Both the position numbers and the translations under genes were made by a program. From Thermogutta sp. (lineage in GTDB: Bacteria; Planctomycetota; Planctomycetia; Pirellulales; Thermoguttaceae), in assembly GCA_012798155.1 (NCBI GenBank), contig JAAZNR010000471.1, positions 1-5,797 on the forward strand: DNA of 5,797 bases. Direction: 5' to 3'. The notes beneath the pieces were generated by a model that saw only the letters and a program-made list of their open reading frames with translations, made no database searches and had not been told where the DNA came from. Shown in pieces: positions 1-5,797 of the stretch. Numbering within the stretch: the first letter of the stretch is position 1; every line of letters begins with the position of its first letter.

Positions 1-1293
1 CAATGCCCAACGGGCAAGGTCGGGCTGGGAGTGCCACAGCATGGCGGCGGCGGCGACGGGCATCAGCATGTAGCCCGCGTGGGCGATCGTGGAGTACGCC
101 AACAACCGCTTGAAGTTCTTCTGTCCGTAGGCGGCCAGGTTCCCGAACGTGCAACTGACCGCGGCCAAGAGGGCGATCACGGCGGCCCAGAATCGGCCGA
201 CCACCTCGGTGGGAGAATGCCGAGCGGGCAAGGCGGCTTGCGATGACAGGTCCGCTTGATGAACCGGCGGCCCGCCACGATCGGCTACGGAAGCGGCGGG
301 CGTCGCGGCGATCGGGGCGGCGCTGGGCAGGGTTCGGGCGAGACCGGCGGATTCGGCCGTGATCGTCCGGCCGGCCGCGGCGAACTGGGCAGGCTCCGGA
401 AGGCGGCTGACGGTCGGCTCGGCCCCCAGCAGGCCCGCCGTCACGCGGATCAGCAGGATCAGCGCGCCGGCCTTGGAGACGGTGGAGAGATAGGCCCCGA
501 CTTCGGCGGCCGCCCCCTCGAAAACGTCCGGCACCCAAAAATGGAAGGGAACCGCCGAGAGCTTGAAGGCCAAGCCCACCAGCAGCATCAGCAGTCCCAA
601 CACGAGGACGGGGGCATGGGCGGCAAAGGCGGAGGGCTCGGTCAAGGCGGCCAATCGCGCCCCGATGGTGGGCAAGTGCAACGAACCGAGGCTGCCGGCC
701 AGCAGCGTCATGCCGTAGAGCATGGTGCCCGCCGACGCCGCCCCGAACAGGGCGAACTTGACGGCCGCCTCGCCCGACGCCCGACGCGATTTGATGAAAC
801 CGGCCAGCATGTAACCCGGTACGCCGGCCATCTCCATGCCCAACAGCACCATCAACAGGTGATCGGCCGAAGCCATGACGCAGAGACCCAGGAGGGAGGC
901 CAGGTACAGCACCAGGAATTCCCCGACGTCCTCGTCGTCGGGCAGCCGCGTCATGGCCAGAAAGACGACGAAGACCGCGCTGAACCCGAAAAACAGGATG
1001 CGGAAGAACAGTCCGAAGAGGTCGAACCGCAAGAGACCGGTGAAGCCGCTCACGGCGGTTTGGGGTAGATGCGGCAGGATCGCCAACAGGGGCCACTGCA
1101 TGACGGCGGCCGCCAAGGCTGCGACCACCCCGAGAAACGCCAGGGAATACGGCAGCCTCCGCCGCGACGGCAGGAGCATCCGCGACAAAAGGAGCAACAG
1201 CATGGTGACGCATACCAGTCCCTCCGGCGCGAACAGCCGCAGGGAGAGATAGGCGTCGCCTTCCAGTTGCTCGAGCAAAGGAAGCAGATTCAC
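1..1293 (-). CDS. nuoN: NADH-quinone oxidoreductase subunit N (complex I antiporter-like subunit), 3' end outside window
   Basis: NuoN is one of three antiporter-like proton channels in the membrane arm of complex I. The 431 visible residues are a string of hydrophobic helices. Family landmarks are GMEMAGVPGY with Glu154 (E. coli Glu133, TM5), LAFKLSAVPFHFWVPDVFEG with Lys244 (E. coli Lys217, TM7), STVSKAGAL with Lys274 (E. coli Lys247, TM8) and KNFKRLLAYSTIAHAGYM near residues 392-409. The frame is open to the left edge, so roughly the last three to five helices, including the TM12 Lys, are missing. Residues about 291-366 are an Ala/Pro-rich insertion between TM8 and TM9, absent from E. coli NuoN. 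I chose the GTG at 1293, which begins MNLLPLLEQL and has only a weak GGA six bases upstream. In-frame ATGs at 1365 and 1353 would add 24 or 20 residues that do not look like NuoN, and 1365 abuts a strong hairpin. It lies 103 bp downstream of nuoM and is probably cotranscribed. Identity is near certain; the start is not. Confidence 0.93.
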   Translation of the reverse strand, partial: MNLLPLLEQLEGDAYLSLRLFAPEGLVCVTMLLLLLSRMLLPSRRRLPYSLAFLGVVAALAAAVMQWPLLAILPHLPQTAVSGFTGLLRFDLFGLFFRILFFGFSAVFVVFLAMTRLPDDEDVGEFLVLYLASLLGLCVMASADHLLMVLLGMEMAGVPGYMLAGFIKSRRASGEAAVKFALFGAASAGTMLYGMTLLAGSLGSLHLPTIGARLAALTEPSAFAAHAPVLVLGLLMLLVGLAFKLSAVPFHFWVPDVFEGAAAEVGAYLSTVSKAGALILLIRVTAGLLGAEPTVSRLPEPAQFAAAGRTITAESAGLARTLPSAAPIAATPAASVADRGGPPVHQADLSSQAALPARHSPTEVVGRFWAAVIALLAAVSCTFGNLAAYGQKNFKRLLAYSTIAHAGYMLMPVAAAAMLWHSQPDLARWAL

Positions 1294-1365
1294 GGTCGAT
1301 CCATGTCTCGTAAACTGATTGAGGAAAAACGCTTCACCCGTCGCGGCGAACATCACGTGGGGCAT

Positions 1366-1380
1366 GGGCGGCGGCCGCCC
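1366..1380 (-). other. GC-rich hairpin in the nuoM-nuoN spacer
   Basis: The inverted repeat GGGCGG / CCGCCC has a 6-bp perfect stem and a 3-nt loop. It includes a NotI-type octamer, GCGGCCGC, at 1371-1378. It lies in the 103-bp gap between the nuoM stop and the chosen nuoN GTG and directly abuts an alternative ATG at 1365. No T-run follows on the minus strand, so it is not a classical terminator. It could occlude initiation at 1365 or affect mRNA stability, but in such GC-rich DNA it may also be chance. The rest of the gap (1294-1365) shows nothing else recognisable. Confidence 0.4.
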
Positions 1381-1396
1381 CGGCGACGGATTCGGA

Positions 1397-3199
1397 TCAC
1401 CCCCCTTCCGCCTTGCCGTCGGAGTTCAAGGCTTGCAGCCAGGCTTCGCGAGTGGAGGCGGGCTGATCCGCCGTCGGGGTCCACTCCGGCCGTTGCGGCG
1501 CGGTCTCGGAATCCCGCATCCAGGCCGTGATTTCGTCCACCGTGCGCTCCACACTGGGAGCCATGTAGCGGAACAGCGCTTGAGGATATACGCCCAGGAC
1601 GACGGCCGGTATCAACAGGGCCGCGCCGACGGCGAACTCCCGGACGGTGAGGGGCGTCAAACCCTCGGGATGCGGCCCGCGATATTCCGGCCCCAGATAG
1701 ACCCGCTGGATCGTCCACAGGATGTAGCCCGCCGTCAGGATCATCACCGACGCCGCGATGATCGCCATGACCACGCTGTAGCGGAACGAGGCGAGGACGA
1801 CCAAGATCTCGCCGATGAAGCCGCACAACCCGGGGAGCCCCAGCGCGGCGAAGAACAGGCCGAAGGCCAGGGCCGAATAGGCGGGCATCCGGCCGTAGAT
1901 GCCGCCGAAGCGGTCGATGTCGCGGTGGTGCACGCGGTCGTACAGCACGCCCACCAAAAAGAACATGCCGGCCGAGGACAGCCCGTGGGCGACCATCTGG
2001 AACATCGCCCCGTTCATGCCCATCTTCCAATACTGGCCGTCCCACACGCCGGGAACCAGGCTCCAGGCGCCGATGCCCAGCACCACGTAACCCATGTGGC
2101 TCACCGAGCTATAGGCCACCAGCCGCTTGAAGTCCTTCTGGGCCATGGCGGCGAAGGCGCCGTAAACCATGCTCAATAGGCCGAGCAGGCAGACCAGCCA
2201 CGCCAACTCGTAGGCCGCGGAAGGAAAAATCGGATAGCATATCCGCAGGATGCCGTACCCGCCCATCTTCAGCAGGATGCCCGCCAGGATCATGGAGATC
2301 GGGGTGGGCGCCTCCACGTGGGCGTCCGGCAACCAGGTGTGGACCGGCACGGAGGGGACCTTGATCAGGAACCCGATCAAGAGCAGCAAGAAGCACCACC
2401 ACGCGAGCGACTTGCCGAAGAGGGCCGGTTGGGCGAAGGGGGAATCGGGCAATCGGCCCAGTTCCGCCAAGGCCGGCAGATTGAACGTGTGCAGGGGTTT
2501 TTCGCTGGGCGCCAAAGACTTCGTGATGACCGATTCGTGCAGCAAGGCGTCGCGCCGCTGCTGTTCCGAGAGGCGGCGGACGTCGCTGTTGTAATACATC
2601 ACCAGCAGCGCGATCAGCATCAGCACGGAGCCGGCCAGCGTGAACAGGAAGAACTTGATGGCGGCGTACTCGCGGCGCGGCCCGCCCCAAATGCCGATCA
2701 GGAAGTACATCGGCAGCAGGACCACCTCCCAGAATACATAGAAGAGGAAGAAGTCCAGGGCGGTGAACACGCCCAGCATCCCCGTCTCCAAGAGCAGGAA
2801 GAGGATGCTGTAGGCCTTGACGTGCTTGGTGATGGACCAGCTCGCGGCGGCGGCCAGGACGGAGAGGAATGCCGTCAGAATGACCAGCGGCAGGCTCAGG
2901 CCGTCCAGCCCGAGGAAGTAGTAGATATCGAAGGAGGGTATCCAGGGGATTTGCACCACGTTCTGATAGCCCGGCTCGCCCGCCGTGAATCGCGCCTGCG
3001 AGACCGCCTGTTCGAGCGGGTTGTCGGGGTCTCCCAAGCCGGGCAGGATCAGCCGCAGGCTCAGCAGAAACACGACCAGCGCGGCCCCCAGCGTCAACCG
3101 GCGGATGGCCTCCGTGGCCCCGGCCGGGACGAAAAGGAGGAGCAGCGCGGCCAAGGTGGGCAGGAAGATAATCAGGCTCAAGACAATTGCGGCAGCCAT
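1397..3199 (-). CDS. nuoM: NADH-quinone oxidoreductase subunit M (complex I antiporter-like subunit), complete
   Basis: NuoM is the middle antiporter-like channel of the complex I membrane arm, between NuoL and NuoN. The 600 residues run from ATG to TGA. Key residues are Glu158 in FWEVVLLPMYFLIG (E. coli Glu144, TM5), Lys280 in GFLIKVPSVPVHTWLPDAH (Lys234, TM7), Lys311 in ILLKMGGYG (Lys265, TM8) and Glu464 in GLPGLCGFIGEILV (Glu407, TM12). DFKRLVAYSSVSHMGYV at 356-372 is another signature. The channel residues are therefore intact. It is about 90 residues longer than E. coli NuoM (509). The surplus is mainly a hydrophilic insertion at about 204-262 between TM6 and TM7 and a polar tail from about 560, rich in Pro, Glu, Thr and Ala. 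The ATG at 3199 is followed at once by the first membrane helix (AAAIVLSLIIFLP), which supports this start; the nearest purine-rich stretch, GGGA, is too far upstream to be a good Shine-Dalgarno. It follows nuoL after a 197-bp gap. Confidence 0.97.
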   Translation of the reverse strand: MAAAIVLSLIIFLPTLAALLLLFVPAGATEAIRRLTLGAALVVFLLSLRLILPGLGDPDNPLEQAVSQARFTAGEPGYQNVVQIPWIPSFDIYYFLGLDGLSLPLVILTAFLSVLAAAASWSITKHVKAYSILFLLLETGMLGVFTALDFFLFYVFWEVVLLPMYFLIGIWGGPRREYAAIKFFLFTLAGSVLMLIALLVMYYNSDVRRLSEQQRRDALLHESVITKSLAPSEKPLHTFNLPALAELGRLPDSPFAQPALFGKSLAWWCFLLLLIGFLIKVPSVPVHTWLPDAHVEAPTPISMILAGILLKMGGYGILRICYPIFPSAAYELAWLVCLLGLLSMVYGAFAAMAQKDFKRLVAYSSVSHMGYVVLGIGAWSLVPGVWDGQYWKMGMNGAMFQMVAHGLSSAGMFFLVGVLYDRVHHRDIDRFGGIYGRMPAYSALAFGLFFAALGLPGLCGFIGEILVVLASFRYSVVMAIIAASVMILTAGYILWTIQRVYLGPEYRGPHPEGLTPLTVREFAVGAALLIPAVVLGVYPQALFRYMAPSVERTVDEITAWMRDSETAPQRPEWTPTADQPASTREAWLQALNSDGKAEGG

Positions 3200-3396
3200 G
3201 GTCTGCGATCGTATCCCAAGTTGTCATCGGCGCGCCGGATGCGGGCGCGCGTGTCCCATTCGCGTATTCCGTTTTCGACCCCCGCGGTCGATGCCGGCGG
3301 GAAAACTCCGCCGCGGTCTCGAACATGCGAGAGGCCGCTCGCCGGCGACCGGTTCGCGGCCGATTGGATTATGTCGATTGGATTATGCCGATTGGA
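3200..3396. other. nuoL-nuoM intergenic spacer with four inverted repeats
   Basis: This 197-bp gap is long for adjacent nuo genes, which commonly overlap or lie a few bases apart. I see no convincing small gene in it. It holds perfect short inverted repeats at 3230-3250 (7-bp stem GCGCGCC/GGCGCGC, 7-nt loop), 3275-3291 (TCGACC/GGTCGA, 5-nt loop), 3295-3313 (CGGCGG/CCGCCG, 7-nt loop) and 3333-3361 (GGCCGC/GCGGCC, 17-nt loop). None is followed by a T-run on the minus strand. Possible roles are mRNA processing or stabilisation between cistrons, or a weak internal promoter or attenuator. These roles are inference; in GC-rich DNA, 6-7 bp stems can arise by chance. Confidence 0.5.
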
Positions 3397-3403
3397 TTAT
3401 GTC
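3362..3403 (-). repeat. 14-bp tandem direct repeat, three copies, spanning the nuoL stop codon
   Basis: Three consecutive copies read GACATAATCCAATC, GGCATAATCCAATC and GACATAATCCAATC on the minus strand, with a single base difference in the middle copy. They lie at 3390-3403, 3376-3389 and 3362-3375. The TAA stop of nuoL (3397-3399) lies inside the first copy, so changes in copy number would not alter the protein. The unit is AT-rich (9 of 14 bases) in otherwise GC-rich DNA. Each copy contains CATAAT, a five-of-six match to a sigma-70 -10 box pointing toward nuoM, but I see no good -35 box at the right spacing. It could equally be a recent slippage duplication or a protein-binding site. Confidence 0.85.
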
Positions 3404-5797
3404 GTCAGGAATCCCCAATAGAGCGAGGCCAGCACGAACAAGGCGGCCGTCCCCGCGGCCAGCCACACGATATACAGCCGGATTCTGCCGGTTTGAACCC
3501 GTCTCAGGCTCAGCCCCAAGCGATAGGTCGCCTCGGCCAGGCCGTTGACCGCCCGATCCACGAACAGCCGGTCGAACACGTCGTCCCAGACGGCCAGGCC
3601 GCGGACGGCGGCGGCGGAGCCGTCGGCCAACCGGTCGATTACCCGCCGATCGACCCAGGCTGCACAGCCGGCCAGGAACAACGTGGGGCGAACCCACAAA
3701 CGGTCGTAAAGCTCGTCGAAGTAGCACCCGTTTTTCAGGAACACGTAGACCGGCCGAAGGGCCGCGACGACCCGCCCCGGATCGAGGTTCCGCGTCCCAT
3801 AGAACACGACGGCCAGGGCGATGCCGAGCGCCGCCGCGGCGAAGGCCGCCCAGGAAGCCGCCACGTGAACGGCGGCCTGGTGCGACTCGTGCTCCGGCGG
3901 CACGGTCAACGCCGCCCAAGCCGCTCCGGCAAACGCCTCTTCGCCTGTGCCCGCCGGTCGCCCCTGCTCCAGGATGTTCGGGATGCTCAAGGCCGTCCCC
4001 GGCACCGGCCAACCCGCCGCGATCGCCATGATCGCCAACACCACCAGGGGGACGAGCATGGAGGGCGGGGATTCGTGGGCATGGGCAAAGACGCGCTCAT
4101 CCCGCGGCCTTCCGGTGAACGTCATGAACCACAGCCGGAACATGTAGAAGGCCGTCACGGCCGCCCCCAACACCGCCGCGTAGAACACCCAACCATACAT
4201 CGGATTGGTCCGCTGGAACAGCAAGGCCTGTGCGATAATGGCGTCCTTGGAGTGGAAGCCGCTGAGACCGAACGAGAGCGGGATTCCCACCCCGGAGATC
4301 GCCAGGCAACCGACGAGCATGGTGCCGGCGGTCCAGGGCATTTTCCGCCCCAGACCTCCCATCCGCGGCATTTCGTTGGTCCCGCAGGCATGAATCACCG
4401 ACCCGGAGCAAAGAAACAGCAGGGACTTGAAAAAGGCGTGGGTCAGCAGATGGAACAGGCCGGCGACCCAACCGCCGACTCCCAGGGCCAGCATCATATA
4501 GCCCAACTGACTGACCGTCGAATATGCCAGTACGCGCTTGATGTCCGTCGCCGTCAGGGCGATGGCGGCCGCCATCAACAGCGTGACGGTACCGATCACC
4601 GCCACGACGTAGAGGACCTCGGGCGTAAAGAGGGGGTAACAGCGTCCCACCAGATACACGCCGGCGGCCACCATGGTCGCGGCGTGAATGAGGGCGCTCA
4701 CCGGCGTGGGGCCTTCCATGGCGTCCGGCAACCAGACGTGCAGGGGGAACTGGGCGCTCTTGCCCACGCATCCGCAGAAAACGCCCAAGCCCGCCAAGGT
4801 CAACCACATATAGCCGAGGGTATAGCCGAGGGGAACCCCGCGGCGCGGCCCGCCCTGTTCCTCGCTTGGTTCCGACGGTACGACGGTCGCCGCCCGGAGC
4901 GATGGCGTCTCCGCCGCGGCGGCCGGCTCCCCCGCGGTCTCGGCGGAACGCGCGGACCGGCCGGCGAATCGCCGCATTCCCTCCGGCACGGTCAAGGCGT
5001 GATCGGCGGCCTCGGAGCGAACCAGGGAGAACATCCCGGGTCGCACCTCGCCTCGCGGTCCCGGCACGTCGCCGAAGTCCAGCGTACCCAGCGTGCCCAG
5101 CAGGATCATCAGCCCGGAGACCATGCCGAAATCGCCCACCCGATTGACGATGAAGGCCTTGTTGGCGGCGGTGCAGGCCGAGCGGCGCTCGACGTAGAAG
5201 CCGATCAGAAAATAGGAGCAGACGCCCACCAATTCCCAAAACGCGAAGACCATGAAGAGATTGCCCGACACCGCCAGCCCCAACATGCTGAAGCAAAACA
5301 GCGACATAAACTGGAAGAAGCGGTGGAAACGCCCGGGCCGAACGAGCGGCGCGCCGTCGCTTCCGCGGACCTCGCCGTCGTGGAAGTCGTGCAACTCCTC
5401 GTGCATGTAGCCGAAGGAATAGACGTGGATGCAGGTCGCGACGAAGCCGACCATGAGGAACATCGCGATCGTGAGCGAGTCGATATAGTAACCGACGCCG
5501 AGTTGCAGGTCGCCGAACCGGGCGAGCGTGTACCACGTTCCCGTCAGGGGGGACGGCGCAGCCGGGGCGTGACCGCCGAGGGCGGGATCGTGACCGCCCA
5601 GAGCGGGATCGTCACGGCCTAGAGAAGGATCGTCATCGCCCAGAGCGGGATCGTGACCGCCCAAAGCGGGATCGTCATTGCTCAGTGCGGCATCGTAACG
5701 GCCAAGAGCAAGATCCTCATCGCCCTGTGCGGGTTCACGATCGTCGGGAGCGGGATCGTGATCGCCCAAAGCAGGATCGTCACGGCCAAGAGCGGGC
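3397..5797 (-). CDS. nuoL: NADH-quinone oxidoreductase subunit L (complex I distal antiporter-like subunit), 5' end outside window
   Basis: NuoL is the most distal proton channel of complex I and carries the long lateral helix that runs along the membrane arm. The frame is open through the right edge; 799 residues are visible, ending at TAA. Numbering the Leu codon at 5769 as residue 1, landmarks are Glu179 in FWELVGVCSYFLIGFY (E. coli Glu144), Lys337 in VGKSAQFPLHVWLPDAMEGP (Lys229), TDIKRVLAYSTVSQLGYM at 408-425, Lys448 in THAFFKSLLF (Lys342) and Lys508-Asp509 in GFHSKDAI (Lys399). The C-terminus (about 690-790) has the amphipathic segment and last helix expected of the lateral-helix region. 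Oddities: a heptapeptide repeat fills the loop before TM3 (residue about 97 onward); about 25 extra residues follow TM3; and a 60-70 residue Ala/Glu/Ser-rich insertion lies between TM6 and TM7 (about 240-312). The first two helices normally precede this segment and must lie upstream. A TTG at 5769 could be read as a start, but it is mid-repeat and the frame continues past it. Confidence 0.95.
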   Translation of the reverse strand, partial: PALGRDDPALGDHDPAPDDREPAQGDEDLALGRYDAALSNDDPALGGHDPALGDDDPSLGRDDPALGGHDPALGGHAPAAPSPLTGTWYTLARFGDLQLGVGYYIDSLTIAMFLMVGFVATCIHVYSFGYMHEELHDFHDGEVRGSDGAPLVRPGRFHRFFQFMSLFCFSMLGLAVSGNLFMVFAFWELVGVCSYFLIGFYVERRSACTAANKAFIVNRVGDFGMVSGLMILLGTLGTLDFGDVPGPRGEVRPGMFSLVRSEAADHALTVPEGMRRFAGRSARSAETAGEPAAAAETPSLRAATVVPSEPSEEQGGPRRGVPLGYTLGYMWLTLAGLGVFCGCVGKSAQFPLHVWLPDAMEGPTPVSALIHAATMVAAGVYLVGRCYPLFTPEVLYVVAVIGTVTLLMAAAIALTATDIKRVLAYSTVSQLGYMMLALGVGGWVAGLFHLLTHAFFKSLLFLCSGSVIHACGTNEMPRMGGLGRKMPWTAGTMLVGCLAISGVGIPLSFGLSGFHSKDAIIAQALLFQRTNPMYGWVFYAAVLGAAVTAFYMFRLWFMTFTGRPRDERVFAHAHESPPSMLVPLVVLAIMAIAAGWPVPGTALSIPNILEQGRPAGTGEEAFAGAAWAALTVPPEHESHQAAVHVAASWAAFAAAALGIALAVVFYGTRNLDPGRVVAALRPVYVFLKNGCYFDELYDRLWVRPTLFLAGCAAWVDRRVIDRLADGSAAAVRGLAVWDDVFDRLFVDRAVNGLAEATYRLGLSLRRVQTGRIRLYIVWLAAGTAALFVLASLYWGFLTT
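5557..5797 (-). repeat. 21-bp tandem repeat encoding an Asp-rich heptapeptide within nuoL, continues past the window edge
   Basis: Eleven in-phase 21-bp units (5557-5787) plus the start of a twelfth (5788-5796, Pro-Ala-Leu) encode the heptapeptide G-x-[DH]-D-P-A-L. In translation order the complete units are GRDDPAL, GDHDPAP, DDREPAQ, GDEDLAL, GRYDAAL, SNDDPAL, GGHDPAL, GDDDPSL, GRDDPAL, GGHDPAL and GGHAPAA. Positions 4-7 (D-P-A-L) are the most constant; positions 2 and 3 vary among Gly, Asp, Arg, Asn, His, Glu and Tyr. Every unit is exactly 21 bp, so the reading frame is kept. By alignment with E. coli NuoL the array sits in the loop between TM2 and TM3, just before GTWYTLARFGDLQL. The stretch is strongly acidic (20 Asp/Glu against 4 Arg by my count) and rich in Pro, so it is probably not helical. 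Codons here end in G or C in 40 of 77 cases, against 35 of 39 in the codons that follow. Confidence 0.92.

Noticed and set aside
256..2179. Plus-strand reading frames opposite nuoN and nuoM
   Set aside because: Low-complexity Arg/Gln/Gly/His-rich translations without membrane segments or domains; antisense shadows of nuoN and nuoM.
3230..3313. Rho-independent terminator between nuoL and nuoM
   Set aside because: The hairpins are GC-rich but none is followed by a run of T on the minus strand, and nuoM and nuoN should be expressed with nuoL.
3187..5622. Very long plus-strand reading frame (811 codons) opposite nuoL
   Set aside because: Its translation is rich in Arg, Gly, Gln, His and Pro with no recognisable domain and mirrors the GC-rich codons of nuoL on the other strand. 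The minus frame has clear NuoL motifs.
5767..5769. TTG as the true nuoL start
   Set aside because: The codon is the Leu of one repeat unit, the frame and repeat both continue upstream to the window edge, and NuoL normally has two membrane helices before this point.
5557..5797. CRISPR array
   Set aside because: The repeats are directly adjacent with no spacers, diverged, and kept in one coding frame inside nuoL.
5557..5797. RTX-type calcium-binding nonapeptide repeat
   Set aside because: The period is seven residues, not nine, and the GGxGxDxx pattern is absent.
1..5797. Mrp-type Na+/H+ antiporter or membrane-bound hydrogenase operon in place of complex I
   Set aside because: The L-M-N gene order, the presence of a clear NuoN, and the NuoL C-terminal lateral-helix region fit complex I; no Mrp small subunits or hydrogenase genes are visible. 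The upstream nuo genes are outside the window, so this rests on the three genes seen.

Overview
The window is a GC-rich stretch from a bacterial nuo operon, read entirely on the minus strand. It carries the three antiporter-like membrane subunits of the proton-pumping NADH:quinone oxidoreductase (complex I, NDH-1) in the standard order nuoL, nuoM, nuoN. nuoL enters from the right edge with its 5' end missing. nuoM is complete. nuoN leaves at the left edge with its 3' end missing. No RNA gene, mobile element, CRISPR array or clear rho-independent terminator is visible, and the long plus-strand reading frames are antisense shadows typical of GC-rich coding DNA.

Layout from right to left, in the direction of transcription: 5797-5557 is a 21-bp tandem repeat encoding an Asp-rich heptapeptide inside nuoL. 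5556-3397 is the rest of nuoL. 3396-3200 is an unusually long nuoL-nuoM spacer with three 14-bp direct repeats over the nuoL stop and four GC-rich inverted repeats. 3199-1397 is nuoM. 1396-1294 is a short spacer with a hairpin. 1293-1 is nuoN, starting at GTG.

The three proteins form the distal proton-pumping arm of complex I. All keep the charged residues expected of working channels: the TM5 Glu and TM7 Lys in each, plus Lys on TM8 in NuoM and NuoN, Glu on TM12 in NuoM and Lys on TM12 in NuoL. They should therefore be functional. They are also longer than their E. coli counterparts because of hydrophilic, Ala/Pro/Ser/Glu-rich insertions in loops between membrane helices.

The organism is most likely a member of the Planctomycetota or a neighbouring deep-branching phylum. 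This is inference from recall of family sequences (an EGAAAEV motif in NuoN, long interhelical loops, an extended NuoL C-terminus) and from weak or absent Shine-Dalgarno sequences; no database comparison was possible. The most unusual element is the heptapeptide repeat in the NuoL loop before TM3. I see no evidence for a wholly new system; the window is a respiratory-chain operon with unusual decorations.
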